Shown here in pieces: positions 1 to 10,172 of a DNA stretch of 64,000 nt; the first letter of the stretch is position 1; every line of letters starts with the position of its first letter. The notes under the pieces were generated by a model. The model made no database searches. It was given only the letters and a program-made list of their open reading frames with translations, and was not told the origin of the DNA. The translations under genes were made by a program, and so were the position numbers. Origin of the DNA: Pseudomonadota bacterium. Its GTDB lineage: Bacteria > Pseudomonadota > Gammaproteobacteria > Steroidobacterales > Steroidobacteraceae. The DNA is taken from the NCBI GenBank assembly GCA_023423935.1, contig JAFAEQ010000008.1, positions 58,501 to 122,500 of the forward strand, written 5' to 3'.

Positions 1-1944
<1,944 letters not shown>

Positions 1945-2010
1945 GAACTTTCCTTCCCCTGAATTGCAGAAAAGCCTGCTTATCTATTCGTAAAGCGTCA
2001 TACGAAACGA

Positions 2011-2048
2011 AATCGGACCGTGTCGCCGCACAACGACGCGGTCCGATT
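2011..2048 (-). other. strong stem-loop upstream of hppA
   Basis: A 10-bp perfect outer stem (2011-2020 with 2039-2048) continues, after one mismatch, into a GTCG/CGAC inner stem with a small loop. It sits in the pfp-hppA gap about 65 bp before the hppA start. The downstream side on the minus strand is only moderately T-rich (TTTCGTTTCG), so it could be a weak terminator or attenuator for pfp, or part of the hppA leader. Its function is not known. Confidence 0.6.
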
Positions 2049-2062
2049 GCATACACGCAGAT

Positions 2063-2101
2063 GCGCCTTTTTTTGCGGCAATCGCCTGCGAAAAAGGGCG
2101 C
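2063..2101 (-). other. stem-loop just after the pfp stop
   Basis: GCGCC-T-run and A-run-GGCGC arms pair around a small inner GGC/GCC hairpin, beginning within about 5 bases of the pfp stop codon. The T and A tracts lie inside the stem rather than after it, so it is not a classical intrinsic terminator. It is likelier to be an mRNA 3'-end-stabilising or processing structure for pfp. Confidence 0.5.
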
Positions 2102-2105
2102 CGGA

Positions 2106-3392
2106 CTATAACACAAAGGGTGTATCGAGCTTCTTGCGCACCGGCGCGTTCTTCAATGTGACGTATTGAGGCAAGCCACCCTTGTAAGGCGGGTAGTCTT
2201 CGCCTGCGATGAGCGGTGCAAGGTAGCGTCGGCCCTTGGCCGTGATGAAGAAACCATCCTGAGTGATGTAGTCGCGCGGCAGCATCTTTTCCTGGTTGGC
2301 TACATCGCTGAGCTTGGCAATACCGATCTTCCATTTGTAAGGCTTGTGAGAAGTGCGCACGATCGTCGGCATGACCGAGTTGTGACCCTTCAATGCCAAC
2401 TCGACTGCCGCCTTGCCCAGTGCATACGCCTGCTCCACGTCCACTTTCGAAGCGATATGGCGCGCCGAGCGCTGCAGATAGTCCGCAACGGCCCAGTGGT
2501 ACTTGTAGTTCAACTGACTCTTCACGATTTGTGCGATCACAGGCGCGACGCCGCCGAGCTGTGCGTGTCCGAACGCATCGCGCAGACCCGCATCCGAGAG
2601 GAATTTACCCTCGCTGTTCTTCACGCCTTCGGAGACGACGATCGCGCAATAGCCGTACTTCTCGACGCATTCCTTCACGCGCGCGCAGAACCTGGCTTCA
2701 TCGAACGTGATTTCCGGGAACAGAATGATGTGAGGTGCATCGCCGGCTTTTTCGGCCGCGAGCCCGCCGGCAGCGGCGATCCATCCCGCGTGCCGACCCA
2801 TGACTTCCAGAATGAATACTTTCGTGGAAGTTTTTGCCATCGAGGCGACATCGAAGCCCGCTTCGCGGATCGAGACCGCGACGTACTTGGCAACCGATCC
2901 GAATCCCGGACAGCAATCGGTGATCGGCAGGTCGTTGTCCACGGTCTTCGGCACATGGATCGCCTGGATGGGATAGCCCATCTCGTCGGCAAGCTGCGAA
3001 ACCTTCAGGCACGTATCGGCCGAATCGCCGCCGCCGTTATAGAAGAAGTAGCCGATGTCGTGCGCCTTGAAGACTTCGATCAGCCGTTCGTACTCCGCGG
3101 GGTTATCCGTAATTTTCTTCAGTTTGTAACGGGCCGAGCCGAATGCGCCGGCGGGCGTATGTCTCAGAGCGCGGATGGCAGAGGCGGACTCCTTGCTGGT
3201 GTCGATCAGGTCCTCGTGCAGAGCGCCGAGGATGCCGTGCCGTCCCGCGTACAGCTTGCCGATCTTGTTCTTGTGCTTGCGGCAGGTCTCGATCACGCCG
3301 CAGGCGGAGGCATTGATGACGGCAGTCACGCCGCCGGACTGGGCATAGAACGCGTTTCTCGGCTTCGCACTACGGGGAGCTTTCTTGGGCAT
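2106..3392 (-). CDS. pfp: pyrophosphate-dependent 6-phosphofructokinase
   Basis: Catalyses reversible phosphorylation of fructose 6-phosphate with PPi instead of ATP in the cytoplasmic glycolytic pathway. The 428-residue protein shows GGGDSADT at about 120-127 and PKTVDND at about 148-154. Asp in the first motif, where ATP-PFK has Gly, and Lys in the second, where ATP-PFK has Gly (PGTIDND), are the established determinants of PPi specificity. The MGRHAGW substrate-binding motif follows. ATG at 3392 is preferred over the GTG at 3398, because AAGG lies 7 nt before the ATG but only 1 nt before the GTG. The gene is divergent from adk and upstream of hppA. Reversibility would let it serve both glycolysis and gluconeogenesis, with hppA setting the PPi level (inference). 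Confidence 0.95.
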   Translation of the reverse strand: MPKKAPRSAKPRNAFYAQSGGVTAVINASACGVIETCRKHKNKIGKLYAGRHGILGALHEDLIDTSKESASAIRALRHTPAGAFGSARYKLKKITDNPAEYERLIEVFKAHDIGYFFYNGGGDSADTCLKVSQLADEMGYPIQAIHVPKTVDNDLPITDCCPGFGSVAKYVAVSIREAGFDVASMAKTSTKVFILEVMGRHAGWIAAAGGLAAEKAGDAPHIILFPEITFDEARFCARVKECVEKYGYCAIVVSEGVKNSEGKFLSDAGLRDAFGHAQLGGVAPVIAQIVKSQLNYKYHWAVADYLQRSARHIASKVDVEQAYALGKAAVELALKGHNSVMPTIVRTSHKPYKWKIGIAKLSDVANQEKMLPRDYITQDGFFITAKGRRYLAPLIAGEDYPPYKGGLPQYVTLKNAPVRKKLDTPFVL

Positions 3393-3614
3393 GCGCACAC
3401 CTTGGGGGTTGGGAAATTTGGGGCAGAAGAATAGCAGCAGGCGGTGGGCGGGCAGGCGGGTTGGACTGGGTTTAGCGCCAGATCATGCCAGTTGTGTGTG
3501 CAACCACCCGAAGTTGCCGGCACGTGCAAGCCCCACAACCGTGCAGCTTGCTCTTATCAGCCGCGCCTCTTTTCTGTAGGGTAGCGCCTCTTTTCGGGAG
3601 GTCGATCGGACATC

Positions 3615-4586
3615 ATGCGCATCGTTTTGCTGGGAGCGCCCGGATCGGGCAAAGGCACGCAGGCACAACGGCTGCAGGCCAAGTACGGTGTGCCGCAGAT
3701 CTCTTCGGGCGACTTGCTGCGGGATGCAGTGGCTCGCGGTACGGAGCTGGGCCTGAAGGCGAAGGCTGTGATGGATGCCGGGCAACTCGTGTCCGATGAC
3801 ATCGTCCTCGGCCTGATCCGCGATCGCCTGAATCGCCCCGATGCCGCGAATGGCTTCATCCTCGATGGGTTTCCGCGTAACAAGGATCAGGCGAACTCCC
3901 TGAATACCCTGCTCGATGAGCTGGGCCAGCCGCTCGATGCGGTGCTGCTGCTCGATGTGCGCCGCGAAACCCTGATGCAGCGCCTGGCAGGCCGTCGCAT
4001 CTGTCAGAAGTGCGGATCGGTCTACAACATCTACACGCTCGAGGGACGGTCCACCTGCCCGAAGGATGATACGGAGCTGTATCAGCGCCCCGATGACAAG
4101 GAAGAAGTCATCGCCAAGCGCCTCGAGGTGTACGAGCAGCAGACGCAGCCGCTGATCGAGCACTACACCAAGCTCGGTCTGTTGCGGGCGATCGCTGGAG
4201 AAGGCGAGCTCGATGAGGTGTTCGAGCGCATGGAGGCTGCAGCACTCGCGAAGCCCGTGCCCGCCGCGAAAGTGAAAGTCAGCAAGCCTGCGGCGACCAA
4301 GCGCGCGAGGGTGAGCAAGGCACCCGCGGCCAAGCGCGCAAAAGTCGGCAAGGCCCCCGCAGCCGAGCGCACCGTCGCGAAATCCTCGAGCGCCTGGAAG
4401 AAAAAGAAGGCTTCCAGCGCGAAGGCAACGCCGAAGGCTGCAAAGAAAAAAGCGAGCAAGAGCCGCGTAAAGGTTCAGCGCGGCAGCAAGGTCGTCAAGG
4501 CGAGCAAGCGCAAGAGCGTGAGCGTCAAGAAGGCCAAGCCGGCTGCGTCGAAGAAATCGGCCAAGAAGGCTGCGCGTAAGAAGTAG
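3615..4586 (+). CDS. adk: adenylate kinase with histone H1-like C-terminal tail
   Basis: Interconverts ATP+AMP and 2 ADP. Residues 1 to about 212 are a normal long-form adenylate kinase: P-loop GAPGSGKGT (7-15), the DGFPR motif (84-88), and a zinc-type LID with Cys130, Cys133, Cys148 and Asp151, the same Cys3-Asp arrangement as the zinc-binding LID of Bacillus-type enzymes. Residues about 213-323 are an unbroken, very basic Lys/Ala/Ser-rich extension with AAKRAKV-, KKAS- and SAKKAARKK-like repeats, resembling bacterial histone H1-like tails. The usual protein is about 215 residues, so the tail adds about 110. No stop or frameshift marks the join and codon use stays GC-rich. The tail could bind nucleic acid or polyphosphate, but this is untested. 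The enzyme call is secure. Confidence 0.96.
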   Translation: MRIVLLGAPGSGKGTQAQRLQAKYGVPQISSGDLLRDAVARGTELGLKAKAVMDAGQLVSDDIVLGLIRDRLNRPDAANGFILDGFPRNKDQANSLNTLLDELGQPLDAVLLLDVRRETLMQRLAGRRICQKCGSVYNIYTLEGRSTCPKDDTELYQRPDDKEEVIAKRLEVYEQQTQPLIEHYTKLGLLRAIAGEGELDEVFERMEAAALAKPVPAAKVKVSKPAATKRARVSKAPAAKRAKVGKAPAAERTVAKSSSAWKKKKASSAKATPKAAKKKASKSRVKVQRGSKVVKASKRKSVSVKKAKPAASKKSAKKAARKK

Positions 4587-4641
4587 GGAAGCTCTGATTT
4601 ATCGACTTCCCTGACCTTCGCAAGTCTGCAACTGGTTGAAA

Positions 4642-4660
4642 TGCTTCGGTGGGCGAAGCA
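4642..4660. terminator. stem-loop between convergent adk and rnd
   Basis: A perfect 7-bp stem, TGCTTCG and CGAAGCA, with a 5-nt loop lies between the 3' ends of adk and rnd. A second, looser inverted repeat (GGGAAG/CTTCCC, 4586-4611) overlaps the adk stop. There is no clean T-run, so it is only a candidate terminator for one or both genes. Confidence 0.35.
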
Positions 4661-4707
4661 ACTGTTGTTGCGGATGGCGAATAGATCAGAGATTCCGTCG
4701 CGCGCCG

Positions 4708-5886
4708 TTACGCAGGCTGTCTGATGGCCTGCAGGCCTTCGCTTGCGGCGCGGACCAGGCGCTCGCCGATCACGGCGGATCGCCAGCCGCGCAGCAAGTG
4801 CTCCGATCGGCCTCCGAACACGAGCTGTTCCACGTCGCGTCGGGTCGCGAGCAACTCAGGGGCGATGCGACTGCGTGCCGCCTCTTCGCGAATCATCGTG
4901 AGCAGGCGCGTCACGAGAGCCTGTTCGCGTGGATCCGGTCGGCTCGGGACGAATGCTGCGCGTTCGTTCGCCGCGTTGCCGATCCCGCGTTTCACCAGCT
5001 CGAGAATCTCATCGCTCTTTTTGCGCAGAAAGTTGGCCGAAAGGCTACGGATGCGCTCGAGATCCTCCGCGGTTTGCGGAAGGGCTTCAGCGATCTCGCG
5101 CAGCGATTCGTCGCTCAGGATCCAGCCGCGCGGCCGATCCTTCCGCATGGCGCGCGCCTCGCGCCATTCGGCGAGCACCTTGGCGGTTGCGCGTTGCTGC
5201 GGCTGCAAGCGGTCCAGACCTTTCAGGCGTCGCCATGCGTCTTCGGGCTCGACCCGGTACAGCGCGGGATTCTCGAGCTCGGCTGCGTCTTCGGCTTGCC
5301 ATTCCAATCTTCCGCGTTCGCTGAGCGCGTTGCGCAGCGCCTCGTACAGTTCCACCAGATAGCGGACATCATCCGCGGCATACGTGAGCTGCTCGTTCGA
5401 GAGCGGGCGCCGACTCCAATCGGTGCGCGTCTGTCCCTTGGGTAGCGAATGCTGGAGCCGCTCGGCCACGAGCGTCGCGTATCCGATCTGAGCCGGCGAT
5501 CCCAGCAATGCGGCCGCGATCTGCGTATCGAACAGCGGGCCGGGAATCCGGGCCGGGAATCGTGGTGCGTCAGGTGCGTCATCCTTCGACCTGCCGCTCG
5601 CGAGCGACAGCACTTCGAGATCCTGGCGCGCGGAGTGAAGCACTTTGATGCGTCGTCTGTCCTCGAGAAACTGCCACAGCGGCGTCAGATCCGCGATTGC
5701 GATCGGATCGATGAGCACACAGTGCGTGCGTGTCGCTGCCTGGATCAGACACAGCGTTGCGTAATAAGTCCGCTCACGCATGAACTCGGTATCGAGGGCA
5801 ACGAAGTCGCTTTCCGACAGCCACGCCAGCGCCTGAGACAGATCCTCCGAAGTCGCAATCCAGACGGCGGGTGGCATGGCGTACAA
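4708..5886 (-). CDS. rnd: ribonuclease D
   Basis: 3'-5' exoribonuclease that trims tRNA and other small RNA precursors. The 392-residue protein has the DEDDy exonuclease signature: DTEFMRE near the N-terminus, HSARQDLEVL in the second motif, and YAADDVRYL with the catalytic Tyr/Asp. An HRDC-like C-terminal region (WREARAMRKDRPRGWI onward) follows. The start is probably TTG at 5886: GAGG lies 8 nt upstream, whereas the alternative ATG at 5877 would be 17 nt away. It is head-to-head with the small membrane protein gene at 5899, with only 12 bp between the start codons, so each gene's promoter must reach into the other or lie in that overlap. Confidence 0.93.
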   Translation of the reverse strand: MYAMPPAVWIATSEDLSQALAWLSESDFVALDTEFMRERTYYATLCLIQAATRTHCVLIDPIAIADLTPLWQFLEDRRRIKVLHSARQDLEVLSLASGRSKDDAPDAPRFPARIPGPLFDTQIAAALLGSPAQIGYATLVAERLQHSLPKGQTRTDWSRRPLSNEQLTYAADDVRYLVELYEALRNALSERGRLEWQAEDAAELENPALYRVEPEDAWRRLKGLDRLQPQQRATAKVLAEWREARAMRKDRPRGWILSDESLREIAEALPQTAEDLERIRSLSANFLRKKSDEILELVKRGIGNAANERAAFVPSRPDPREQALVTRLLTMIREEAARSRIAPELLATRRDVEQLVFGGRSEHLLRGWRSAVIGERLVRAASEGLQAIRQPA

Positions 5887-5898
5887 TCGAACTACCTC

Positions 5899-6414
5899 AT
5901 GTTCAAGCTGATACAGACATTCGTCGACATTGCGCTATGGCGCAAGGGGCCGCAGGACCTGCCTGCGTCGCGGTTTCTCGCGTGCCTCGTGCTTGGCGCG
6001 TACATGATCGCAAGCTTCGTGCAGGTGCAACTGTTCAATCTGCATCTGCGTACGGCGATCGCCATCATAGCCGTGGACATCCTGATGATGATGGCCTGGC
6101 TATGGGCCGTGCTGGCGTTCTTCGGTCGACGCCAGCGTTTCGTTCAGACTTTCACGGCGATGCTTGGTGTCGGAGTACTGCTTGCGCTGCTCGACATCGC
6201 CGCTCGCGCACTGCAACTGTTCATGGCAGCGCCGGCAGACAATCTGCCCGGTGCCTGGCTTGCACTGCGTTTTCTCGCAATCGCACTGATCATGGGGCGG
6301 ATCTTCATGCATGCGCTCGATCGTGGGCTGCTCACCGGCATGGCCCTGACAGTCGCCATCGTCTACTCGACGGCGGCCGTCGCGCAGATGGTCGTCTCGC
6401 GGCTGCATGGCTGA
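5899..6414 (+). CDS. uncharacterised four-helix membrane protein
   Basis: A 171-residue hydrophobic protein with about four membrane segments (roughly residues 28-45, 50-75, 85-105 and 120-165) separated by short charged loops. I do not recognise a characterised family. The ATG at 5899 has no Shine-Dalgarno sequence; instead TACAAT at 5882-5887 would put a transcription start within a few bases of the ATG, so a leaderless message is possible. The start lies 12 bp from the rnd start on the other strand. Function unknown; the gene is likely real because it keeps an open, hydrophobic, codon-biased frame for its whole length. Confidence 0.7.
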   Translation: MFKLIQTFVDIALWRKGPQDLPASRFLACLVLGAYMIASFVQVQLFNLHLRTAIAIIAVDILMMMAWLWAVLAFFGRRQRFVQTFTAMLGVGVLLALLDIAARALQLFMAAPADNLPGAWLALRFLAIALIMGRIFMHALDRGLLTGMALTVAIVYSTAAVAQMVVSRLHG

Positions 6415-6563
6415 TACGTGACGGGCAGGGCACGGTCACGAATGAAACGCGAACGACGATCGTGGGGCCTTGTGCCCTATCATCGCGTCTCGCACTCATC
6501 GCATGATTCAGATCGCTGATCGACAGAATTTTCGTCTGAGCCCAATCAAGCTACCTACTCCTC

Positions 6564-7940
6564 ATGCACCTTCATATCCTCGGCATCTGCGGCACATTCA
6601 TGGGAGGCATCGCCGCGCTGGCGCGTGAGCTGGGCCATCGAGTTACGGGGTCGGATCAGAGCGTTTATCCGCCCATGTCTGAGCAGCTTGCTGCGATGGG
6701 CATCGATCTCATCGAAGGCTACGACCCCGAGCAGTTGAAGCTGAATCCGGATGTCGTCGTCGTCGGCAACGTCATGAGTCGCGGCAATCCGCTCATCGAA
6801 GCGTTGCTGGACAGCGGAATCCCGTACACCTCGGGGCCGGAGTGGCTCTCGCGCCACTTGCTTGCCAATCGCTGGACCATGGCCGTCGCAGGTACGCATG
6901 GCAAGACGACGACGTCGAGCATCCTCGCCTGGCTGCTGGAATATGCGGGGATGGAGCCGGGATTTCTGATCGGCGGCGTACCGGGCAATTTCAACGTGAC
7001 GGCGAGATTGGGCAAGGGTCAGCAGTTCGTCGTGGAGGCGGACGAATACGACACGGCCTTCTTCGACAAGCGCGCAAAATTCGTTCACTACCGGCCGCGC
7101 ACTGCGGTGCTCAACAATCTCGAGCACGACCATGCGGACATCTATCCGGATGTGGCCTCGATTCAATGGCAGTTCCACCAATTGCTGCGGATGGTTCCGC
7201 GTAAGGGCCTGGTCGTCGCGAATGCGGCGGACGCGAATGTGATGCGCGTAATCGACATGGGATGCTGGACGCCCGTGGAACGATTTGCCGGTGCAGCTTT
7301 GGGCGATGCTGCCTGGTACGTCGCCGTCGAACCGGGTAGCGACTACAGCGCTTTCAGTGTGATGGAGGGCGATCGACAGATGGCCGAAGTGCGCTGGTCA
7401 TTGCTCGGCAGGCACAACGCGGAGAACGCGCTTGCAGCGATGCTTGCCGCACGTCATGCCGGCGTATCGCTCGATCAGTGCGTAGCTGCGCTCGCCGAGT
7501 TCAAGGGCGTGCGTCGCCGCATGGAAGTGCGTGGCGTCGTCGGCGGCATCACGGTCTATGACGATTTTGCGCACCATCCCACAGCGATTCACACGACCAT
7601 CGATGGCTTGCGTCGCCGCATCGGTAAAGCCCGGCTCATCGCGGTCCTCGAGCCACGCTCGAACACCATGAAGCTCGGCTCTCATCGCGACGCCATCGCC
7701 GGTTCGCTCAGTCAGGCCGATCGCGTCTGGATGTATCAGGGGCCTGCCGTGAAATGGGATGTTGCGGATTCGGTCGCGGCTCTCGGCGACAAGGCTCGCG
7801 TGTCGACCAGCATCGATACGTTGCTCGAGGAGCTCGATGCGTATCTGACGCAGGGCGATCATGTGCTCATCATGTCGAACGGCGGCTTCGAAGGGATCCA
7901 TGGCAAGCTGCTCACTCGACTGAAGGCGCGCGGGCAATGA
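6564..7940 (+). CDS. mpl: UDP-N-acetylmuramate:L-alanyl-gamma-D-glutamyl-meso-diaminopimelate ligase
   Basis: Murein-recycling ligase that joins the tripeptide recovered from old peptidoglycan to UDP-MurNAc in the cytoplasm. The 458-residue protein begins with a MurC-like Rossmann motif (HILGICGTFMGGIA) and carries the ATP loop GTHGKTTT near residue 111. A conserved acidic metal motif (VEADEYDTAFFDKR) follows, then the C-terminal Mur ligase domain with YDDFAHHPTA and LEPRSNT. The H-x-x-x-F-M-G-G beginning and YDDFAHHP distinguish Mpl from MurC. No good Shine-Dalgarno precedes the ATG. A LON-domain gene follows 40 bp downstream on the same strand. Confidence 0.96.
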   Translation: MHLHILGICGTFMGGIAALARELGHRVTGSDQSVYPPMSEQLAAMGIDLIEGYDPEQLKLNPDVVVVGNVMSRGNPLIEALLDSGIPYTSGPEWLSRHLLANRWTMAVAGTHGKTTTSSILAWLLEYAGMEPGFLIGGVPGNFNVTARLGKGQQFVVEADEYDTAFFDKRAKFVHYRPRTAVLNNLEHDHADIYPDVASIQWQFHQLLRMVPRKGLVVANAADANVMRVIDMGCWTPVERFAGAALGDAAWYVAVEPGSDYSAFSVMEGDRQMAEVRWSLLGRHNAENALAAMLAARHAGVSLDQCVAALAEFKGVRRRMEVRGVVGGITVYDDFAHHPTAIHTTIDGLRRRIGKARLIAVLEPRSNTMKLGSHRDAIAGSLSQADRVWMYQGPAVKWDVADSVAALGDKARVSTSIDTLLEELDAYLTQGDHVLIMSNGGFEGIHGKLLTRLKARGQ

Positions 7941-7980
7941 GCGCGAGCACAGCCATGTCCGCGAAGGCGGGTCAGTAGCG

Positions 7981-8583
7981 ATGGAGAGCCTTCCGCTTTT
8001 TCCGTTGAATGCAGTGCTCTTCCCCGAGGGGCCGCTCAAGCTGCGTATCTTCGAGCCGCGATACGTCGACATGATCGGCCGCTGCATGCGCGAAAACTCG
8101 CCGTTCGGTGTCGCCATGATTCGCGAAGGTGTCGAAGCCGGCGGTAATGCAATCACGGCGGAGATCGGTACCACCGCGCGTATTGTCGATTTCGAACGTC
8201 TGCAGGACGGATTGCTGGGAATTACTGCGATCGGCGAGCGCTGCTTTCGGATCGAATCGGTCGCCCAGCAGAGCGATGGCCTCAACGTCGGTGAGATCGA
8301 GTATCTGCCCACGGAGCCCGCAGTCGCGATCGACGAGGAGAGCATGTACCTGGTCCGGCTGCTGCAGCATGCGCTGCCTCAGCTGGCGCCGGTCTACGAT
8401 TTCACGCCCATTCGATACGAAGACGCTGCGTGGGTCGGCATGCGACTGGTCGAGCTGTTGCCGTTGCCGCTCGATGAGAAGCAGATGTGCCTGGAGCTTC
8501 AGGATCCGCTATTGCGCCTTCAGCATCTGCGCAAGCGAGTGACGCGCGAAGCCGTCGCGCGGGAAGACGATCTGCAGAGCTGA
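7981..8583 (+). CDS. LON substrate-binding-domain protein (no protease domain)
   Basis: A 200-residue protein that is almost entirely the N-terminal domain of Lon protease: it opens with LPLFPLNAVLFPEGPLKLRIFEPRY, the canonical LON-domain beginning, and has no AAA or serine-lysine protease domain. Such stand-alone proteins are common in proteobacteria and are presumed to bind polypeptides, but the role is not established. It probably shares a transcript with mpl (40-bp gap). Its stop codon ends at 8583 and the convergent CPBP gene's stop begins at 8584, with no room for a terminator. Confidence 0.9.
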   Translation: MESLPLFPLNAVLFPEGPLKLRIFEPRYVDMIGRCMRENSPFGVAMIREGVEAGGNAITAEIGTTARIVDFERLQDGLLGITAIGERCFRIESVAQQSDGLNVGEIEYLPTEPAVAIDEESMYLVRLLQHALPQLAPVYDFTPIRYEDAAWVGMRLVELLPLPLDEKQMCLELQDPLLRLQHLRKRVTREAVAREDDLQS

Positions 8584-9474
8584 TCAAGCAGCGGCCCGCG
8601 AACGCGTGCTGCGCGCGACCGCAACGTAGATGGCGGCCATGGCGATCATCCAGCCGACCGTTCCCCAACCGATCACTTTGTCGTAGCTGCCGACCAGCCA
8701 GCTCGCTTCGCTGGCAGGATTGAACTGCGTGGTGACATCAAAGAAGTAGAGCGCGCAGACCCAGGCCGCGTGCATGCCGATGCATGCCGCAATGGCGCCG
8801 GTTCGGATCCTCACGAGCGACAGCAGCACGCCCACGGCGAAAAGCGCCAGAAACGAATCGACGATCGCCAGCGGGTCAGCGTAGGCGATGAACATGCGCT
8901 CGAGCACCTGAAAGCCGCTCGTCCAATCCAGTTCGTCCGGCGGCACACGCAGTCGCCCACCGAGAAAATGCACCGCTGCGTACAGGAGACTCGTCAGTAC
9001 GATCGCCGGAGTGCTGCCTGACTCGCGCTCCACAGCAGTGAAGAGCAGGCCGCGAAAGAAGGTCTCTTCGATCAATGACACCGCGATACCCGCCAGAAGG
9101 CCCTTCGCGATGACACCGGCAACGAAGCCGAAGCTGAGCTCGACGCGTGCATCGGCCGTGCGCACATCGAGCATCTGCAGGCTGACGAGCAAGGGAAGAA
9201 TGATGATGGCACCGGCCACGAGCCCGACGCCAAGCTGCCGCCAGAAAACAGGCTTGGGCAACCCGTAGCCGCTCGCCTGACGATCCGCGAGCCGCCAGCG
9301 CCTGAACAGCCACACCAGTCCCACCAGGACGCAGAGCATTGCCACCCGATGCATCACGCGATGAATCGGCTGCTGCGCAATCATCTCCACGAGCAGCCAC
9401 GCAGGATACGCGAGGAGTGCGGCGGCAATCAGCGAAGCCGCAAACAGAAGCAGGATGGACAGAAAGGCACGCAT
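8584..9474 (-). CDS. CPBP-family intramembrane glutamic/metallo-protease (CAAX protease-like)
   Basis: A 296-residue polytopic membrane protein with the Abi/CPBP signature: Glu136-Glu137 followed by Arg141 (SLIEETFFRG), His169 in LLYAAVHFLGG, and a C-terminal GMHAAW segment. The family includes Rce1-type prenyl-protein proteases and bacterial immunity or maturation proteins. The local substrate is unknown, and no prenylated-peptide or bacteriocin gene is nearby. It is encoded tail to tail with the LON-domain gene, stop against stop. Confidence 0.9.
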   Translation of the reverse strand: MRAFLSILLLFAASLIAAALLAYPAWLLVEMIAQQPIHRVMHRVAMLCVLVGLVWLFRRWRLADRQASGYGLPKPVFWRQLGVGLVAGAIIILPLLVSLQMLDVRTADARVELSFGFVAGVIAKGLLAGIAVSLIEETFFRGLLFTAVERESGSTPAIVLTSLLYAAVHFLGGRLRVPPDELDWTSGFQVLERMFIAYADPLAIVDSFLALFAVGVLLSLVRIRTGAIAACIGMHAAWVCALYFFDVTTQFNPASEASWLVGSYDKVIGWGTVGWMIAMAAIYVAVARSTRSRAAA

Positions 9475-9638
9475 GGCGATCGACTCTCGAGAACAGCGTT
9501 GCGCATCGCCGGACGTTTCTCGACGAAGGGCGCGTTAATCATTCTTCGTCCGAAAGATCGGCGTGATCAGATCCAGGCAGGTCGGCGAACGCGCTCGCCT
9601 TCCCCACTCACGAATCGGATCGCAACGGAGGATTTCAA

Positions 9639-10040
9639 ATGGATGAACAAAAAGCGCTCGCTATCGTGTCGGCGCTCGCGAACGGCGTCAATCCACTGAC
9701 CGGAGAGGTTTTTCCGCCGGACAGCCCGTACCAGACGGCGGACGTGGTCCGCGCCTTGTTCCTCGTGCAGAGCATGCTCGAATCCCGCGCGAAGCCAAAG
9801 CCGCGCAGCGCAAGCATGCCGGGCAACGCAGGCAAACCCTGGTCAGCCGAAGAAGACCAGAAGCTGCTGCAAGCGTTCGATCGAGGCACACCGCTGCCGG
9901 CGCTCGCCGAAGCGCACGGCCGCACGACTGCTGGTATTCAAGCAAGACTCGAAAAGCACGGCCGCCTGCAACCCTCGACGGGCCCGCAAGGTCAGAGCCG
10001 ACGCTGGCGCTCGGCGACGAGCGGGGCGGAGGCGCGGTAG
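9639..10040 (+). CDS. small protein with Myb/SANT-like helix-turn-helix
   Basis: A 133-residue basic protein. The N-terminal 50 residues (LAIVSALANGVNPLTGEVFP) form a compact helical segment. Residues about 66-105 (KPWSAEEDQKLLQAFDRG, ending in a GIQARLEKHGRL helix) look like a Myb/SANT-type DNA-binding helix set. A strong GGAGG lies 8 nt before the ATG. It is a single-gene unit, with a perfect 12-bp stem-loop 21 bases after its stop. It is probably a DNA-binding regulator or nucleoid-type protein; the target is unknown. Confidence 0.7.
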   Translation: MDEQKALAIVSALANGVNPLTGEVFPPDSPYQTADVVRALFLVQSMLESRAKPKPRSASMPGNAGKPWSAEEDQKLLQAFDRGTPLPALAEAHGRTTAGIQARLEKHGRLQPSTGPQGQSRRWRSATSGAEAR

Positions 10041-10061
10041 GGTCCACACCACCTCGATCGC

Positions 10062-10091
10062 GCGTCGATCCGTCGCGGCACGGATCGACGC
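10062..10091 (+). terminator. 12-bp perfect hairpin after the Myb-like gene
   Basis: GCGTCGATCCGT (10062-10073) pairs perfectly with ACGGATCGACGC (10080-10091) around a 6-nt loop. Only a pyrimidine-rich tail (CTCTGCCTCCTGGTTTG) follows, so this is an imperfect intrinsic terminator, or an RNA 3' end, between the Myb-like gene and the GT7 gene. Confidence 0.5.
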
Positions 10092-10172
10092 TCTGCCTCC
10101 TGGTTTGTCCTCATCGTGGGCTGTCACTGCGCGCAATCTGACGCGTTGGTACACTCCCGCACCCGAATCCCG

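Noticed and set aside
2166..3434. Open frame of 422 codons opposite pfp
   Set aside because: Composition is antisense-like and no ribosome-binding site or motif is seen; the minus strand encodes PPi-PFK.
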